Origin: Microbacterium sp. Leaf288
GTDB taxonomy: Bacteria; Actinomycetota; Actinomycetes; Actinomycetales; Microbacteriaceae
Direction of reading: 5' to 3'
Length of the DNA: 64,000 nucleotides
Assembly: GCF_001422925.1 (NCBI RefSeq)
Contig: NZ_LMNI01000012.1
Location: 674,195 to 738,194, forward strand
Under the pieces are notes generated by a model. It was not told where the DNA came from and did no database searches. It worked only from the letters and a program-made list of their open reading frames with translations. Every line of letters starts with the position of its first letter. Position 1 is the stretch's first letter. A program made the position numbers and the translations under genes. Positions 25,443 through 33,327 of this stretch are shown here, piece after piece.

Positions 25443-26804
25443 TCAGCCTGCGGCGACCGTCTTGTCGAACTCGGCCTGCACCTTGGCGATGGTGTCGTCG
25501 ATCGACGACTGCCCGTCCTGCATCTCGATCCGCGCCTGGCGGAAGAAGGTGTTGAACGCGCTGAACGTCGAGAGGTCGGAGACGTTCTCGTACCAGACGA
25601 GGTTCGGGCTCTCGAGCAGGGCGAAGTAGTCCTCGGCGCCGGGGATCGACGTGTTCCGCTCGATCTCGTCGGCCGCGACGATGTTCGGTGCGAGCCAGCC
25701 GTTCGCCTCCATGAGGTTGGCGGTGTCGACCTGGTAGAAGAACTCGAGGAACTCGGTCGCCGATGCGTACTGGTCGTCGTCCTCCGCGGCCTGCGACGAG
25801 ATGGCCAGGCCACCGGCGGTGTCGCCGTTGACGGCGTTCTTCAGCACATTGATCGAGCCGTCCTCACCCGGGACGATGAACAGGCCGGCGTTGAAGTCCT
25901 GATCGACCTTGTTGATGTCGTTCAGGCGCCCGATGCCGGCGGACGACGTCGCCATCACAGCCATGTCGTTCACCAGCAGCGTCGTGGTCTGCGCGTCCGC
26001 AGTGGACTGCCAGCCCTCGAGGACGTACTCGTTCGTGATGTCGAGGAGCTCCTGCAGCGGCTCGCGCAGGTCTTCGATCGTGGCATCGCCGTTCTGAGCA
26101 GCCGTCCAGAACCCACCCTCGTCGCCCCACTCGGCGAAGTACGGCGAGGCGAGCTGCTTCCACAGCTGGTCGCTGGGCCAGACCTCGGCCGCCGCGGTGG
26201 CCAGCGGCTCGTCGCCGTTGGCCTTGATGTCCGCGAGGAGGTCCGTGAAGTCGTCGTACGTCTCGGGGACCTCGAGGTCGTTCTCTTCGAAGTAGTCCTT
26301 GTTGTAGACGATGTTCAGGCCGATCTCCCCGTTGAGCGCGCTGTACGGCACGGTGTAGACGTTGCCGTCTTCGGCCGACCCGACCGCCTCCGGCTCGATG
26401 AGCTCGGTGACCGACTCGGGGATCGGCGCGAGCTTGCCGGCATTGATGTAGGTGAGCGTGTCCCGCATGTCGACGACCGCCGGCCAGTTGCCCGTGGCAT
26501 CCATCGTCTTCAGCGCTGTCGCATAGTCGCTTCCCGCCGGGAGCGGGTCGAGCTGAACGGTCGTCGTCTCGCTCTGCTCGTTGAAGGCTTCGACCACTGC
26601 GTCGACGACCGAGTTCCAGGTCTCGTCGCCGGTTGCGTAGAGGAAGCGGATGGTGGTCTTCGGAGCGGTGCCGGCGTCATCGCCGTCGCCTCCCGAGCTG
26701 GTGCAGCCGGTGAGCGCGAGAGCCGCGACGGCGACACCCGCTGCGCCCGCGAGCCAGGCAGAACGGCGCCGCTGCGCCCCTGCCCGCGTCGTTGCGTCGT
26801 GCAT
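25443..26804 (-). CDS. sugar-binding lipoprotein of the ABC importer
   Basis: This 453-residue extracellular solute-binding protein (SBP_bac_1 family) has a signal peptide ending in the lipobox ALTGC, so Cys near residue 32 is lipidated and tethers it to the membrane. The mature part shows IRFLYATGDETWNSVVDAVVEAFNEQ and later FLEFFYQVDTANLMEANGW, typical of CUT1 proteins. I start at ATG 26804, which follows AAGGGAGATC. It is the first gene of the sugar operon; two LacI-type operators lie 57 and 81 nt upstream. The ligand is presumably an oligosaccharide made by the secreted lyase or glycosidases. Confidence 0.92.
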   Translation of the reverse strand: MHDATTRAGAQRRRSAWLAGAAGVAVAALALTGCTSSGGDGDDAGTAPKTTIRFLYATGDETWNSVVDAVVEAFNEQSETTTVQLDPLPAGSDYATALKTMDATGNWPAVVDMRDTLTYINAGKLAPIPESVTELIEPEAVGSAEDGNVYTVPYSALNGEIGLNIVYNKDYFEENDLEVPETYDDFTDLLADIKANGDEPLATAAAEVWPSDQLWKQLASPYFAEWGDEGGFWTAAQNGDATIEDLREPLQELLDITNEYVLEGWQSTADAQTTTLLVNDMAVMATSSAGIGRLNDINKVDQDFNAGLFIVPGEDGSINVLKNAVNGDTAGGLAISSQAAEDDDQYASATEFLEFFYQVDTANLMEANGWLAPNIVAADEIERNTSIPGAEDYFALLESPNLVWYENVSDLSTFSAFNTFFRQARIEMQDGQSSIDDTIAKVQAEFDKTVAAG

Positions 26805-26860
26805 GTGATCTCCCTTGATTCGTGCCGGAATGATTCCGTCATCGAGAGAGTACCCCAAAG

Positions 26861-26876
26861 TGGACAACGTTTGCCA
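26861..26876. promoter_or_regulatory. LacI-type operator 1 of the sugar operon
   Basis: TGGACAACGTTTGCCA is a 16-bp pseudo-palindrome around CG with a single mismatched pair. It sits between the lipoprotein ATG (26804) and the LacI gene stop (26936). The half CGTTTGCCA recurs before the lyase gene. Confidence 0.75.
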
Positions 26877-26884
26877 CCCTTTGA

Positions 26885-26898
26885 GGAAGACGCTTTCC
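26885..26898. promoter_or_regulatory. possible LacI-type operator 2 of the sugar operon
   Basis: GGAAGACGCTTTCC is a weaker palindrome around CG with four outer pairs on each side. Its centre lies about 23 bp from that of operator 1, roughly two helical turns, which would allow cooperative binding. Confidence 0.5.
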
Positions 26899-26935
26899 AG
26901 ATGTCTGCTGGAGCGCCGCGGCACACACGTCGGCC

Positions 26936-27982
26936 TCAGCGATCGAAGGCTGCGATCGCCTCGCCATGGATGATCGGCGTGCCGCTCAGACCGACCGTGT
27001 CGACCCCGTCGGCGTGCTCGTCCAGCACCAGGGCGAGCGCCGCTTCGCCGAACTGCTCGAGCGGCACCTCGACCGTGCTGAAGCCCGGCAGGACATCCCC
27101 CAGCATGGGGACGTGGTCGAATCCGGTCACCTCGATGTCCACGGGAACCGAGACGCCGAACTCGCGCAGGCGGGCGATCACACCGACTGCCATCGCGTCG
27201 CTCATGGCCGCGATGACGTCGAACTCGCCGAGCCGGTCTCGCAGCTGGTCCACCGCACGGTGGCCGCCGTCCCGGGAGAACTCGGTGTGCACGATGTCGC
27301 GCTCGTCCACGGCGACGCCCCGGTGGGCGAGGCCTTCCACGAAGCCGCCGACGCGTTCGAGCGCCGTGATCTGACCGGCGGGACCGGACACGAGTGCGAA
27401 CCGCCGGCGCCCCGCACCCACCAGCCCTTCGGCCAGCAGGCGGGCGGCGTGCCGGTTGTCGACGGTCACGGTCGGGAAGCCGAGCTCGTTGTCGCCGATC
27501 ACGACGATCTTCGCTCCGTGGTCCCGCAGCACCGTGAGCTGCTCTTTCACCGACGCCTCGCGCGCTGCATCCGTCGTCCGGCTCGTCGCCATCACCACCG
27601 CGAGATGGCGCTCGCCGCGCAGCTGCGTCAAGAGGTCGAGCTCGCGCATGGGGTCGTCGCGCGTCGTGCGCACGGCGACCGAGATCCCGCGCTCCTCGGC
27701 GGCGTGCATGATGCCCGAGATCATGGTCGCCGAGCCGAAGTCGTCGATGTCGGCCACGATGAACGCCACCGTGCGCGCCCGGCCGCCCTTGATGGCCTGA
27801 GCCGCCGGGCTCACGGCATAGCCGAGCGTGCGGGCCGCCGCTTCGACGCGCTCGCGGAGCTCCGGCGACCCGCTCTTCTTGCCGCGCACCCCGCCGTTGA
27901 GCGCACGCGACGCCGCCGGCACCGACACACCGGCCAGGCGTGCCACGTCGGTGAGGGTGGGGGGCTTCGCGGGCTTCGGCAT
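26936..27982 (-). CDS. LacI-family repressor of the polysaccharide operon
   Basis: This 348-residue regulator has an N-terminal HTH (TLTDVARLAGVSVPAASRALNG) with hinge helix (SPAAQAIKGGRAR), followed by a periplasmic-binding-like sensor domain (VAFIVADIDDFG..., DVIAAMSDAMAVGVI, VTGFDHVPMLGDVLPGFSTV). It lies directly upstream of the sugar operon on the same strand. Operator-like palindromes occur at 26861 and 26885 (operon), 28012 (its own promoter) and 17070 (lyase). It most likely represses all three until an oligosaccharide binds. Confidence 0.92.
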   Translation of the reverse strand: MPKPAKPPTLTDVARLAGVSVPAASRALNGGVRGKKSGSPELRERVEAAARTLGYAVSPAAQAIKGGRARTVAFIVADIDDFGSATMISGIMHAAEERGISVAVRTTRDDPMRELDLLTQLRGERHLAVVMATSRTTDAAREASVKEQLTVLRDHGAKIVVIGDNELGFPTVTVDNRHAARLLAEGLVGAGRRRFALVSGPAGQITALERVGGFVEGLAHRGVAVDERDIVHTEFSRDGGHRAVDQLRDRLGEFDVIAAMSDAMAVGVIARLREFGVSVPVDIEVTGFDHVPMLGDVLPGFSTVEVPLEQFGEAALALVLDEHADGVDTVGLSGTPIIHGEAIAAFDR

Positions 27983-28011
27983 CGACTTCCTCTCACACGG
28001 GCGAGCGTGAC

Positions 28012-28027
28012 TAGATAACGCTATCCA
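28012..28027. promoter_or_regulatory. LacI-type operator at the repressor's own promoter
   Basis: TAGATAACGCTATCCA is a pseudo-palindrome around CG with core GATA-aCGc-TATC. It lies 30 nt upstream of the LacI ATG at 27982 and matches the left half of the lyase operator (TGGATAGCG, read in reverse). It suggests autorepression. Confidence 0.65.
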
Positions 28028-28099
28028 ACAATGACTTCGAGGCAGACCGGCGCCGAGGATACGGGTCGGCGCCGACGCCGTGCTCCGTCTCTGACCCGC

Positions 28100-28918
28100 T
28101 CAGTCGTCGCCGTGAGCCGCGCGCTCCATCTCGGCGGCGACATCGGGGACGTAGTTCTCGAGGTTGCGGGGCGGGCGCTCGTATCCCCGGGAGCCGGGGC
28201 GGACCGGAATCGCGACCTCCTCCCGCGGGACGAGCTCGTAGGGGATGCTCGCCAGCAGGTGGGAGATCATGTTGATCCGGCTGCGGCGCTTGTCGACCGA
28301 CGGCACCTCGAACCACGGCGCCTCAGGGATGTCGGTGTGCACGAACATCGTGTCTTTCGCGCGGGAGTAGTCCTCCCAGCGGGTGATCGACAGCACGTCG
28401 TTCGGGCTGAGCTTCCAGCGCCGCATCGGGTCGTCGGCCCGCGAGCGGAATCTCGCCTCCTGCTCATCGGGAGAGACGCTGAACCAGTACTTGAGGAGGA
28501 TGACACCGTCCTCCACCAGCATGCGCTCGAAGATCGGCGCCTGGTGGAGGAAGCGGTGGTACTCCGCATTCGTGCAGTAGCCCATCACGTGCTCGACGCC
28601 GGCGCGGTTGTACCAGGACCGGTCCATGAGGACGATCTCGCCCGCCGCCGGCAGGTACGGCACGTAGCGCTGGAAGTACCACTGGGTCTTCTCCCGCTCC
28701 GTCGGCGTCGGCAGGGCGACGGTGCGGGTGACCCGCGGGTTCAGGTACTCGCCGACCCGCTTGATGGTCGAGCCTTTGCCCGCGGCATCCCGTCCCTCGA
28801 AGATCACGACGACCCGCGCACCGGATGCCTGAACCCAGGCCTGCATGTCGACGAGCTGCGCCTGCAGGCGCCGCAATTCGCGTTCGTAGATCTTCTTCGG
28901 CAGGCGCGACTGGCTCAT
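28100..28918 (-). CDS. ppk2: polyphosphate kinase 2
   Basis: This 272-residue PPK2-family enzyme transfers phosphate between polyphosphate and nucleoside diphosphates in the cytoplasm. It shows Walker A GRDAAGKGST (about residue 42), Walker B VLMDRSWYNRAGVEHVMG and lid arginines in RRWKLSPNDV. The WFEVPSVDKRRSRINMISHLL end matches one-domain PPK2 proteins of this length. The start is the ATG of MSQSRLPKKIYERELRRLQ; an upstream ATG at 29011 adds an unrelated Arg-rich stretch. It sits between the sugar locus and the KDG kinase gene without obvious functional ties. Confidence 0.92.
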   Translation of the reverse strand: MSQSRLPKKIYERELRRLQAQLVDMQAWVQASGARVVVIFEGRDAAGKGSTIKRVGEYLNPRVTRTVALPTPTEREKTQWYFQRYVPYLPAAGEIVLMDRSWYNRAGVEHVMGYCTNAEYHRFLHQAPIFERMLVEDGVILLKYWFSVSPDEQEARFRSRADDPMRRWKLSPNDVLSITRWEDYSRAKDTMFVHTDIPEAPWFEVPSVDKRRSRINMISHLLASIPYELVPREEVAIPVRPGSRGYERPPRNLENYVPDVAAEMERAAHGDD

Positions 28919-28964
28919 CTCGGTGACAGTACACCCGACGCCCGCGCAGCGAGGAGTGGGTCGC

Positions 28965-29927
28965 TCAGCGGCGCACGGGATCCGCGTCGCCGCGCTGGAA
29001 AGCCTCGACATCGCGCAGCGAGGGTCCGGCTTCCCAGTCCCCCGGCGTCAGGCACGCCATCGCGCCGCACGTGTTCGCGCGACCGAGGGCGTCGGCGACC
29101 TCGAGGCCGGCGAGCATGCCGCTCAGGTAGCCGGCGACGAACGCGTCCCCGGCGCCGACGGTGTCGACGGCGTCGATGCGGAAGCCTCGACCCTCGACGA
29201 CGGTTCCGGGCTGGAACACCGTCGCGCCATCGGCTCCGAGCTTCAGAACGACCTGCGAGCACCCCGTATCGAGCAGCCGCCGCGCGGCCGCGTGCGGATC
29301 GTCCTCGGGGAACATCAGCACCAGTTCCTCGGCGCCGCCGAACACGACGTCGGCCCGTTCTGCGAGCGCGCGCAGCATCGGCCCCGCAGCATCCGGGTCC
29401 GCGAGGGCCGACCGGTAGTTGACATCGAAGCTCACGCGCACGCCGGCGGCGCGAGCACGGTCGATGGCCGCGTGCAGAGTCGCGCGACCCGACTCGGAGA
29501 TCAGGGCAGTGATCCCCGAGACGTGCAGCAGGTCGGCCTCTTCGATCCATCCGGCGGGCACGTCCCCCGGCGCCACCCGGGATCCTGCGGAACCCGCGCG
29601 ATAGTAGAAGACGGCAGTGGATGCTGCGTCCGGGCGTTCTTTCACCATCAGCCCCGTCGGAGCCCCTCGATCGACCACCGCGCGCACGTCGACCCCTTCC
29701 GCGCGGATCTCGCGCGCCACGCGCTCGCCCAGCGAGTCGTCGCCGACGCGGCCGAGCCACGACGAATCGACGCCCAGCCGACGTAGGCCGATGGCGACAT
29801 TGCTCTCTGCGCCGCCGATGCCCAGCGCCACCGCGGGCACGTGCCTGAGTGACCCGATCTCGGTCGCGCGCATGAGCGCCATCGTCTCGCCGAGGGTGAC
29901 GACGCGGGGGTCGCGGGCGTGAGCCAT
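28965..29927 (-). CDS. kdgK: 2-keto-3-deoxygluconate kinase (PfkB family)
   Basis: This 320-residue PfkB/ribokinase-type sugar kinase has the N-terminal glycine motif GGAESNVAIGLRRLG and the C-terminal signature DTVGAGDAFVAGYLSG with its catalytic Asp. The neighbours, KDPG aldolase (one-base overlap, TGATG) and mannonate dehydratase, point to 2-keto-3-deoxygluconate as substrate. Phosphorylation gives KDPG, which the aldolase splits. Alone, the sequence could also fit another ketose or nucleoside kinase; context makes KdgK by far the best reading. Confidence 0.88.
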   Translation of the reverse strand: MAHARDPRVVTLGETMALMRATEIGSLRHVPAVALGIGGAESNVAIGLRRLGVDSSWLGRVGDDSLGERVAREIRAEGVDVRAVVDRGAPTGLMVKERPDAASTAVFYYRAGSAGSRVAPGDVPAGWIEEADLLHVSGITALISESGRATLHAAIDRARAAGVRVSFDVNYRSALADPDAAGPMLRALAERADVVFGGAEELVLMFPEDDPHAAARRLLDTGCSQVVLKLGADGATVFQPGTVVEGRGFRIDAVDTVGAGDAFVAGYLSGMLAGLEVADALGRANTCGAMACLTPGDWEAGPSLRDVEAFQRGDADPVRR

Positions 29928-30586
29928 CAGGCCGCTTCCGGCACGGCAGCGGCGACGAACGCGGCAGCGCGATCCCGCAGAGCCCGGAGGTCGCCGCCGC
30001 GGAAGGCGTCGCCCAGCAGCGGTCCGCCGACGCTCACCGCGACGGCGCCGGCCGCGAGCCAGGCGCCGGCCGAATCGAGGTCGATGCCGCCCGACGGCAC
30101 CGCGACGATGTCGGGGAACGGCCCCCGCAGATCCTTGAGATACGACGGCCCGACCACACCCGCCGGGAAGACCTTCACGGCCGACGCGCCGGCCGACCAG
30201 GACGCGAAGAGCTCGGTCGGGGTGAGGCCGCCGGGGATGATGGGCACGCCGGCATCGGTCGCCTGCGCGACGAGTGCCGGCGAGGTGATGGGAGTGACCG
30301 CATAATGGGCGCCGGCGTCGATCGCCCGGGCGAGCTGATCTCCGTCGGTGACCGTGCCGACACCGAGGTCGACGGCATCACCGTAGCGCTCGATCAGCTC
30401 GGGAAGTCGGTCGAACGTTCCCGGCGTGGTGAGGGTCAGCTCGACACTGCGGATGCCGGCCTCGAGCAGCACGTCGAGAACAGCGTCGTAGTCCTCTGCC
30501 CGCTGAGCTCGTGCGACGACGACGACCCGGGACTCGACCGTGCGTGCCGGGAGTGCGAGGCGCCCGCGCGCGGCCTCACCAGTCAT
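29927..30586 (-). CDS. eda: 2-dehydro-3-deoxy-phosphogluconate aldolase
   Basis: This 219-residue class I aldolase of the KDPG/KHG family splits KDPG into pyruvate and glyceraldehyde-3-phosphate. The catalytic Glu is in IRSVELTLTTPG, the Schiff-base Lys in ASAVKVFPAG, and the phosphate loop in VPSGGIDLD. Its ATG overlaps the end of the mannonate dehydratase gene by 11 bp, and its stop shares a base with the kinase start, so the three enzymes form one translational unit. Confidence 0.92.
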   Translation of the reverse strand: MTGEAARGRLALPARTVESRVVVVARAQRAEDYDAVLDVLLEAGIRSVELTLTTPGTFDRLPELIERYGDAVDLGVGTVTDGDQLARAIDAGAHYAVTPITSPALVAQATDAGVPIIPGGLTPTELFASWSAGASAVKVFPAGVVGPSYLKDLRGPFPDIVAVPSGGIDLDSAGAWLAAGAVAVSVGGPLLGDAFRGGDLRALRDRAAAFVAAAVPEAA

Positions 30587-31805
30587 GGACGGTCCCGTCG
30601 AGCAGGCGGTTCACCGGGAGGTAGGCCTTCGTGTACTCGAACGCCGCGGCGGCGTCCTCGTCGAGCTCGACCCCGAGGCCGGGCGCTTCGCCCGGGTGCA
30701 GGAACCCGCGGTCGAACGTGAACGACGTCCGGAACACCTCGAGCGTCTGCTCGTTGTGGGGCATGTACTCCTGGATCCCGAAGTTGTGGATCGCGAGGTC
30801 GAGGTGCAGTGCCGCTGCCATGCCGACGGGCGAGATGTCGGTGGGGCCGTGGATGCCCGACTTGATGCCGTAGATCGCCGCGAAGTCCAGCAGCTTCTTC
30901 ATCGCCGTGATGCCGCCGGTGTGCGTGACCGCCGAGCGCACGTAGTCGATGAGCCGCTCGGTGATGAGCGTCTGGTAATCAAACACGGTGTTGAAGACCT
31001 CGCCGATCGCGAGCGGCGTCGTGGAGTGCTGGCGCACCAGGCGCAGCGCCGACTGGTCCTCCCCCGGCGTGCAGTCCTCGAGCCAGAAGAGGTCGTAGGG
31101 CTCGATCTCCTTGGCGAACCGCGCGGCCTCGATGGGCGACATCCGGTGGTGGCCGTCGTGCAGGATGCGCAGGCCCGTGCCGAAGTCCTCGCGGATCTTG
31201 GCGAACACGTCGGGCATGTGCGCGAGGTACGTGCGGGTGTCCCACGTCTCCTCGCTCGGCCGGCCGTCGGCGGCGCGCTTGGCGGGCTCGTAGTCGTAGC
31301 GGACGCCCGGGCCCGCCGACGAGACGCCGTAGATCTGGCCGAGGCCCGGCACCCCCGTCTGCACGCGCACGGCGGTGAAGCCGAGCTCCTCGTACCCGGT
31401 GATCGCGTTCGCGAGAGCCTGGTAGTCGGTGCCCGAGGCGTGGGCGTAGACGCGGATGCCCGAGCGGCTGGCGCCGCCGAGGAGCTGGTACAGCGGCATC
31501 CCTGCCTTCTTCGCCTTGATGTCCCACAGGGCCATGTCGACCGCGGCGATCGCCGCCATCGTGACGGGTCCCCGGCGCCAGTACGGGCCCCGGTAGAGGT
31601 ACTGCCAGGTGTCCTCGATGCGATCCTCGTCGCGCCCGATGAGCATCGAGGCGACGTGGTCCGCGAGGTACGACGCGACCGAGAGCTCCCGGCCGTTGAG
31701 CGTCGCGTCACCCCACCCGACGATGCCGTCGGAGGTCACGATCTTGAGCGTCACGAAGTTGCGACCGGGGCTGGTGATGTTGACGGTGACGTTCTCGATC
31801 GCCAT
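30576..31805 (-). CDS. manD: D-mannonate dehydratase (enolase superfamily, RspA/ManD type)
   Basis: This 409-residue member of the mandelate racemase subgroup of enolases converts D-mannonate to 2-keto-3-deoxygluconate. Visible motifs are GRDEDRIEDTWQYLYRGPYWRRGPV, RILHDGHHRMSP, FWLEDCTPGEDQ, LAIGEVFNTV and GIHGPTDISPVGMAAALHLD, cited here in fragments. The Asp/Glu/Glu metal ligands lie in the central three. The length and these motifs match ManD proteins closely. The start is ATG 31805, behind TAGGAGACACAG. A 12-bp hairpin separates it from the transporter gene upstream. Confidence 0.92.
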   Translation of the reverse strand: MAIENVTVNITSPGRNFVTLKIVTSDGIVGWGDATLNGRELSVASYLADHVASMLIGRDEDRIEDTWQYLYRGPYWRRGPVTMAAIAAVDMALWDIKAKKAGMPLYQLLGGASRSGIRVYAHASGTDYQALANAITGYEELGFTAVRVQTGVPGLGQIYGVSSAGPGVRYDYEPAKRAADGRPSEETWDTRTYLAHMPDVFAKIREDFGTGLRILHDGHHRMSPIEAARFAKEIEPYDLFWLEDCTPGEDQSALRLVRQHSTTPLAIGEVFNTVFDYQTLITERLIDYVRSAVTHTGGITAMKKLLDFAAIYGIKSGIHGPTDISPVGMAAALHLDLAIHNFGIQEYMPHNEQTLEVFRTSFTFDRGFLHPGEAPGLGVELDEDAAAAFEYTKAYLPVNRLLDGTVHDW

Positions 31806-31826
31806 CTGTGTCTCCTAGGAAGTGTC

Positions 31827-31856
31827 GGTGCGGCCGCCGCGCAGGGCGGCCGCACC
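31827..31856 (-). terminator. hairpin between transporter and manD
   Basis: GGTGCGGCCGCC (31827-31838) pairs perfectly with GGCGGCCGCACC (31845-31856) around a 6-nt loop. It lies 27 nt after the MFS stop codon and just before the manD ribosome site, so the hexuronate cluster may be split here or attenuated. Confidence 0.75.
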
Positions 31857-31883
31857 AGGGTTGGGATCGGGTGCCCCGGCGGT

Positions 31884-33284
31884 CTACATCGCGGGACGCG
31901 GATCGGTCAGATCGCGACCGGTCCACTCGGGCGCGACGACCGCCGCGATGAGCGCCGACAGGGTGTACAGCGCGAGGAGCACGATCACCGGGATGATGCT
32001 GCCCGTGGCCGCGGCCACCCAGGCGGCGGCCAGTACGGGGCCGATGCCGGTCGCGATGATCGCCGCGATCTCGCGCACGATGGCCGTGAGCGTGTAGCGG
32101 TTGCGCGAACCGAAGATCTCGGGGATGGCGATGTTCTCCATCGAGGCGAGGCCCAGGACCGCCACGTTGTGGATCACGACGTAGCCGACGAAGATCCAGG
32201 CGACCTCCTTCGTGTTGATCGCGAGCATCGTCGGCACGATGAGCACCAGCGCGAGCGACGTCATGATGATGTACATGCGGCGGCGGCCGAACTTGTCGCC
32301 GAGCCAGCCCACGAAGGGGATCGTGCCGAAGCCGATGAGCGACGAGACGATGACGATCTCGGGGCCGACGCCCTTCTGCACGGCGAGGGTGATCGTGATG
32401 AAGGAGATCAGGTACGTCTGGATGAGACCCGAGTTGCCGGCCTGCCCGAAACGGAGGAAGAACGAGACGAGCGTCGCCTTGATCGGCTTGCGCTGCAGCG
32501 ACTCGAGCGTGCGGATGTCGTTGGTCTGCGTCGCGAGGTCGACCATCTCGTCGCGCGACAGCGCCTGACCGTCGACGACGTCGGTGCGCTCCTCGAAGAC
32601 CGGGCTCTCCTTGAGGTTCAGGCGCACCCAGACGGCGAACACCATGATCACGGCGGAGGCGATGAACGGGATGCGCCAGCCCCAGGCCAGGACGTCCTCT
32701 TCGACCATGACGGCCAGCAGGATCGCCCAGATCGCGGAGGCGAAGAGCGTCCCGCAGTTGGTGCCGAGCGCGACGAGCGACGCGATGATGCCACGGCGCT
32801 TGGCCGGCGCGTACTCGGCGAGCATGACGCCCGCACCCGAGATCTCGGCGCCGGCGCCGAAGCCCTGCGCGAGGCGCAGCAGCACCAGCATGATCGGGGC
32901 GATGATGCCGGCCTGCTCGTAGGTCGGCAGGAAGCCGATGAGCGTGGTCGCCAGGCCCATGAGCAGGATCGTGTAGAAGAGGACCTTGCGGCGGCCGATC
33001 TTGTCGCCCATGCGCCCGAAGTACCACGCGCCGAGCGGACGGGCGAGGTAGCCGACGCCGTAGGTGGCCATGGCGAGCACGACCGCCATGCCGGGCTCCT
33101 CGCCGGCGAAGAACAGCTGGCTGAAGACCAGGGCAGCGGCCAGCGAGTACAGCTGGAAGTCCATGAACTCCAGCGCGGTGCCGAGCCAGCCGGAGACGGC
33201 GGCGCGGACGAGGTCGCCCGTCGAACGGGTGACGGTGGGCGGCGGCGCGGGTGCGTCGACGCCGGGGACCTGGGGGGTGCTCAT
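31884..33284 (-). CDS. MFS transporter, metabolite:proton symporter (MHS) family
   Basis: This 466-residue inner-membrane carrier has 12 predicted helices. The MFS loop 2-3 signature is seen in GRMGDKIGRRKVL and again in GWLGDKFGRRRMY. The long central loop and the motif RLAQGFGAGAEISGAGVMLAEYAP are typical of the MHS group (shikimate, citrate, alpha-ketoglutarate and similar acids). With fructuronate, mannonate and KDG enzymes around it, a sugar acid is the likely cargo. I start at MSTPQVPGV (ATG 33284), which follows AAGGAGTACTC. Confidence 0.87.
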   Translation of the reverse strand: MSTPQVPGVDAPAPPPTVTRSTGDLVRAAVSGWLGTALEFMDFQLYSLAAALVFSQLFFAGEEPGMAVVLAMATYGVGYLARPLGAWYFGRMGDKIGRRKVLFYTILLMGLATTLIGFLPTYEQAGIIAPIMLVLLRLAQGFGAGAEISGAGVMLAEYAPAKRRGIIASLVALGTNCGTLFASAIWAILLAVMVEEDVLAWGWRIPFIASAVIMVFAVWVRLNLKESPVFEERTDVVDGQALSRDEMVDLATQTNDIRTLESLQRKPIKATLVSFFLRFGQAGNSGLIQTYLISFITITLAVQKGVGPEIVIVSSLIGFGTIPFVGWLGDKFGRRRMYIIMTSLALVLIVPTMLAINTKEVAWIFVGYVVIHNVAVLGLASMENIAIPEIFGSRNRYTLTAIVREIAAIIATGIGPVLAAAWVAAATGSIIPVIVLLALYTLSALIAAVVAPEWTGRDLTDPRPAM

Positions 33285-33327
33285 GAGTACTCCTTCGTAG
33301 ATGAGTGAGCGGTCAGGGGATGAGAAG

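Noticed and set aside
20742..27374. Long plus-strand frames opposite the sugar operon
   Set aside because: They mirror the GH36, permease and lipoprotein genes, which carry clear motifs; the frames have no ribosome sites and shadow-like composition.
30540..33308. Plus-strand frame of over 900 codons opposite manD and the MFS gene
   Set aside because: Antisense shadow made of Arg/His/Asp-rich sequence; the minus-strand genes are well supported.
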